In this document: positions 63,429 to 64,000 of the stretch, one piece after another
Layout of the letters: each line of letters starts with the position of its first letter
How positions within the stretch are numbered: the stretch's first letter is position 1
Assembly (NCBI RefSeq): GCF_003597395.2
Contig: NC_133770.1
Location: 9,015,452-9,079,451, forward strand
Direction: 5' to 3'
Source: Chelonoidis abingdonii
Taxonomy: Eukaryota > Chordata > Testudines > Testudinidae
Length of the DNA: 64,000 bases
Made by a program: the position numbers and the translations under genes
Notes under the pieces: generated by a model
Database searches by the model: none
Seen by the model: only the letters and a program-made list of their open reading frames with translations
What the model was told of the DNA's origin: nothing

Positions 63429-64000
63429 TGTGACTAGCTGGCCCTGCCTTGACCAGCTGGGCAAAGACGCTCCAGCCCCGGAATACTCCTTCTCCCCCTA
63501 GAAAGCAACCCTTTGCATGCCTGCTACCCCATCCTGTGCCTGGGCAGTGGATAAAAAGAGAGGACTCTGCTTTCCAGGGGCTGTCCACACAGCCTCCTTT
63601 CCCTAGCACTGACTTCACTCGAAGAAACCCTGTGTGGAATAATGCAAGGACAGGATGCTCCAATGAGCAATAGGCTCCCAGGCAAATTACCGCCCAGTTT
63701 TCTAAACCATGCTGAGTGAGGCAAAAAGCAGATAGATGGTCGGCGAGGTCTAAAGATAGAGACAAACACAGCTGGAAAGGCCCCTGCCCTGGTGATCAGG
63801 CAGCTGAAGCTCTGGCTTGTTTCAAAGGCCAGGTGTCATCTCAGCTGCCTTTCACATCCCTGCTTCACTTGGGCCTGAGCCAGTTCACTGCCTCAGCTTA
63901 GCGCTTCCACAGCTGTGTTTGATCCTGCAGCTCCCCCTGCAGGAGAAAGCGTGGGATGAGCACTTCCACCACGAGCACAAGCTTCGAAGCCAGACCCTAG
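63429..64000. other. Unassigned sequence at the right edge
   Basis: Nothing recognised. Frames on both strands lack motifs. Confidence 0.5.

Overview
The window is vertebrate nuclear DNA and most likely comes from a turtle (a crocodilian is the main alternative). The evidence is one intron-containing vertebrate gene, ARF1, set among CR1 LINEs of the reptile type, many short non-autonomous hAT elements with 8-bp target duplications, several LTRs of the kind common in turtles, and old MIR-type SINEs. No bacterial, phage or CRISPR content is visible. The taxonomic call rests on the repeat profile as I recognise it, not on a search.

Layout. 1-10.6 kb is a repeat field upstream of the gene: a CR1 interrupted by two DNA transposons, an LTR at 3.48-4.17 kb, several hAT/Harbinger-like elements and a 1.24-kb solo LTR at 8.7-9.96 kb. 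10.6-12.8 kb holds a degenerate to well-ordered minisatellite with two GC-rich hAT copies. 12.76-13.64 kb is a CpG island with the presumed ARF1 promoter and a non-coding first exon ending at 13185. 13.19-29.24 kb is the large first intron, with a CR1 on each strand and several hAT elements. 29.24-34.19 kb carries the four coding exons, which splice into an uninterrupted 181-residue ARF1. 34.19 to about 35.53 kb is the 3' UTR with an AATAAA signal. From 35.6 kb to the end I find no gene, only CR1, MIR, LTR and hAT copies with long stretches that match nothing I recognise.

ARF1 is the only gene I can support. It encodes the small GTPase that recruits COPI and other coats to the Golgi. Its promoter is TATA-less and CpG-rich, as expected for a broadly expressed gene.

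I did not find an undescribed biological system. The points most worth following up are the 58-bp higher-order minisatellite just upstream of the ARF1 promoter, the CR1 whose 3' end stops about 27 bp before the splice acceptor of the first coding exon, a 108-bp triplication inside a hAT element, and the apparent absence of genes for 28 kb downstream of ARF1.
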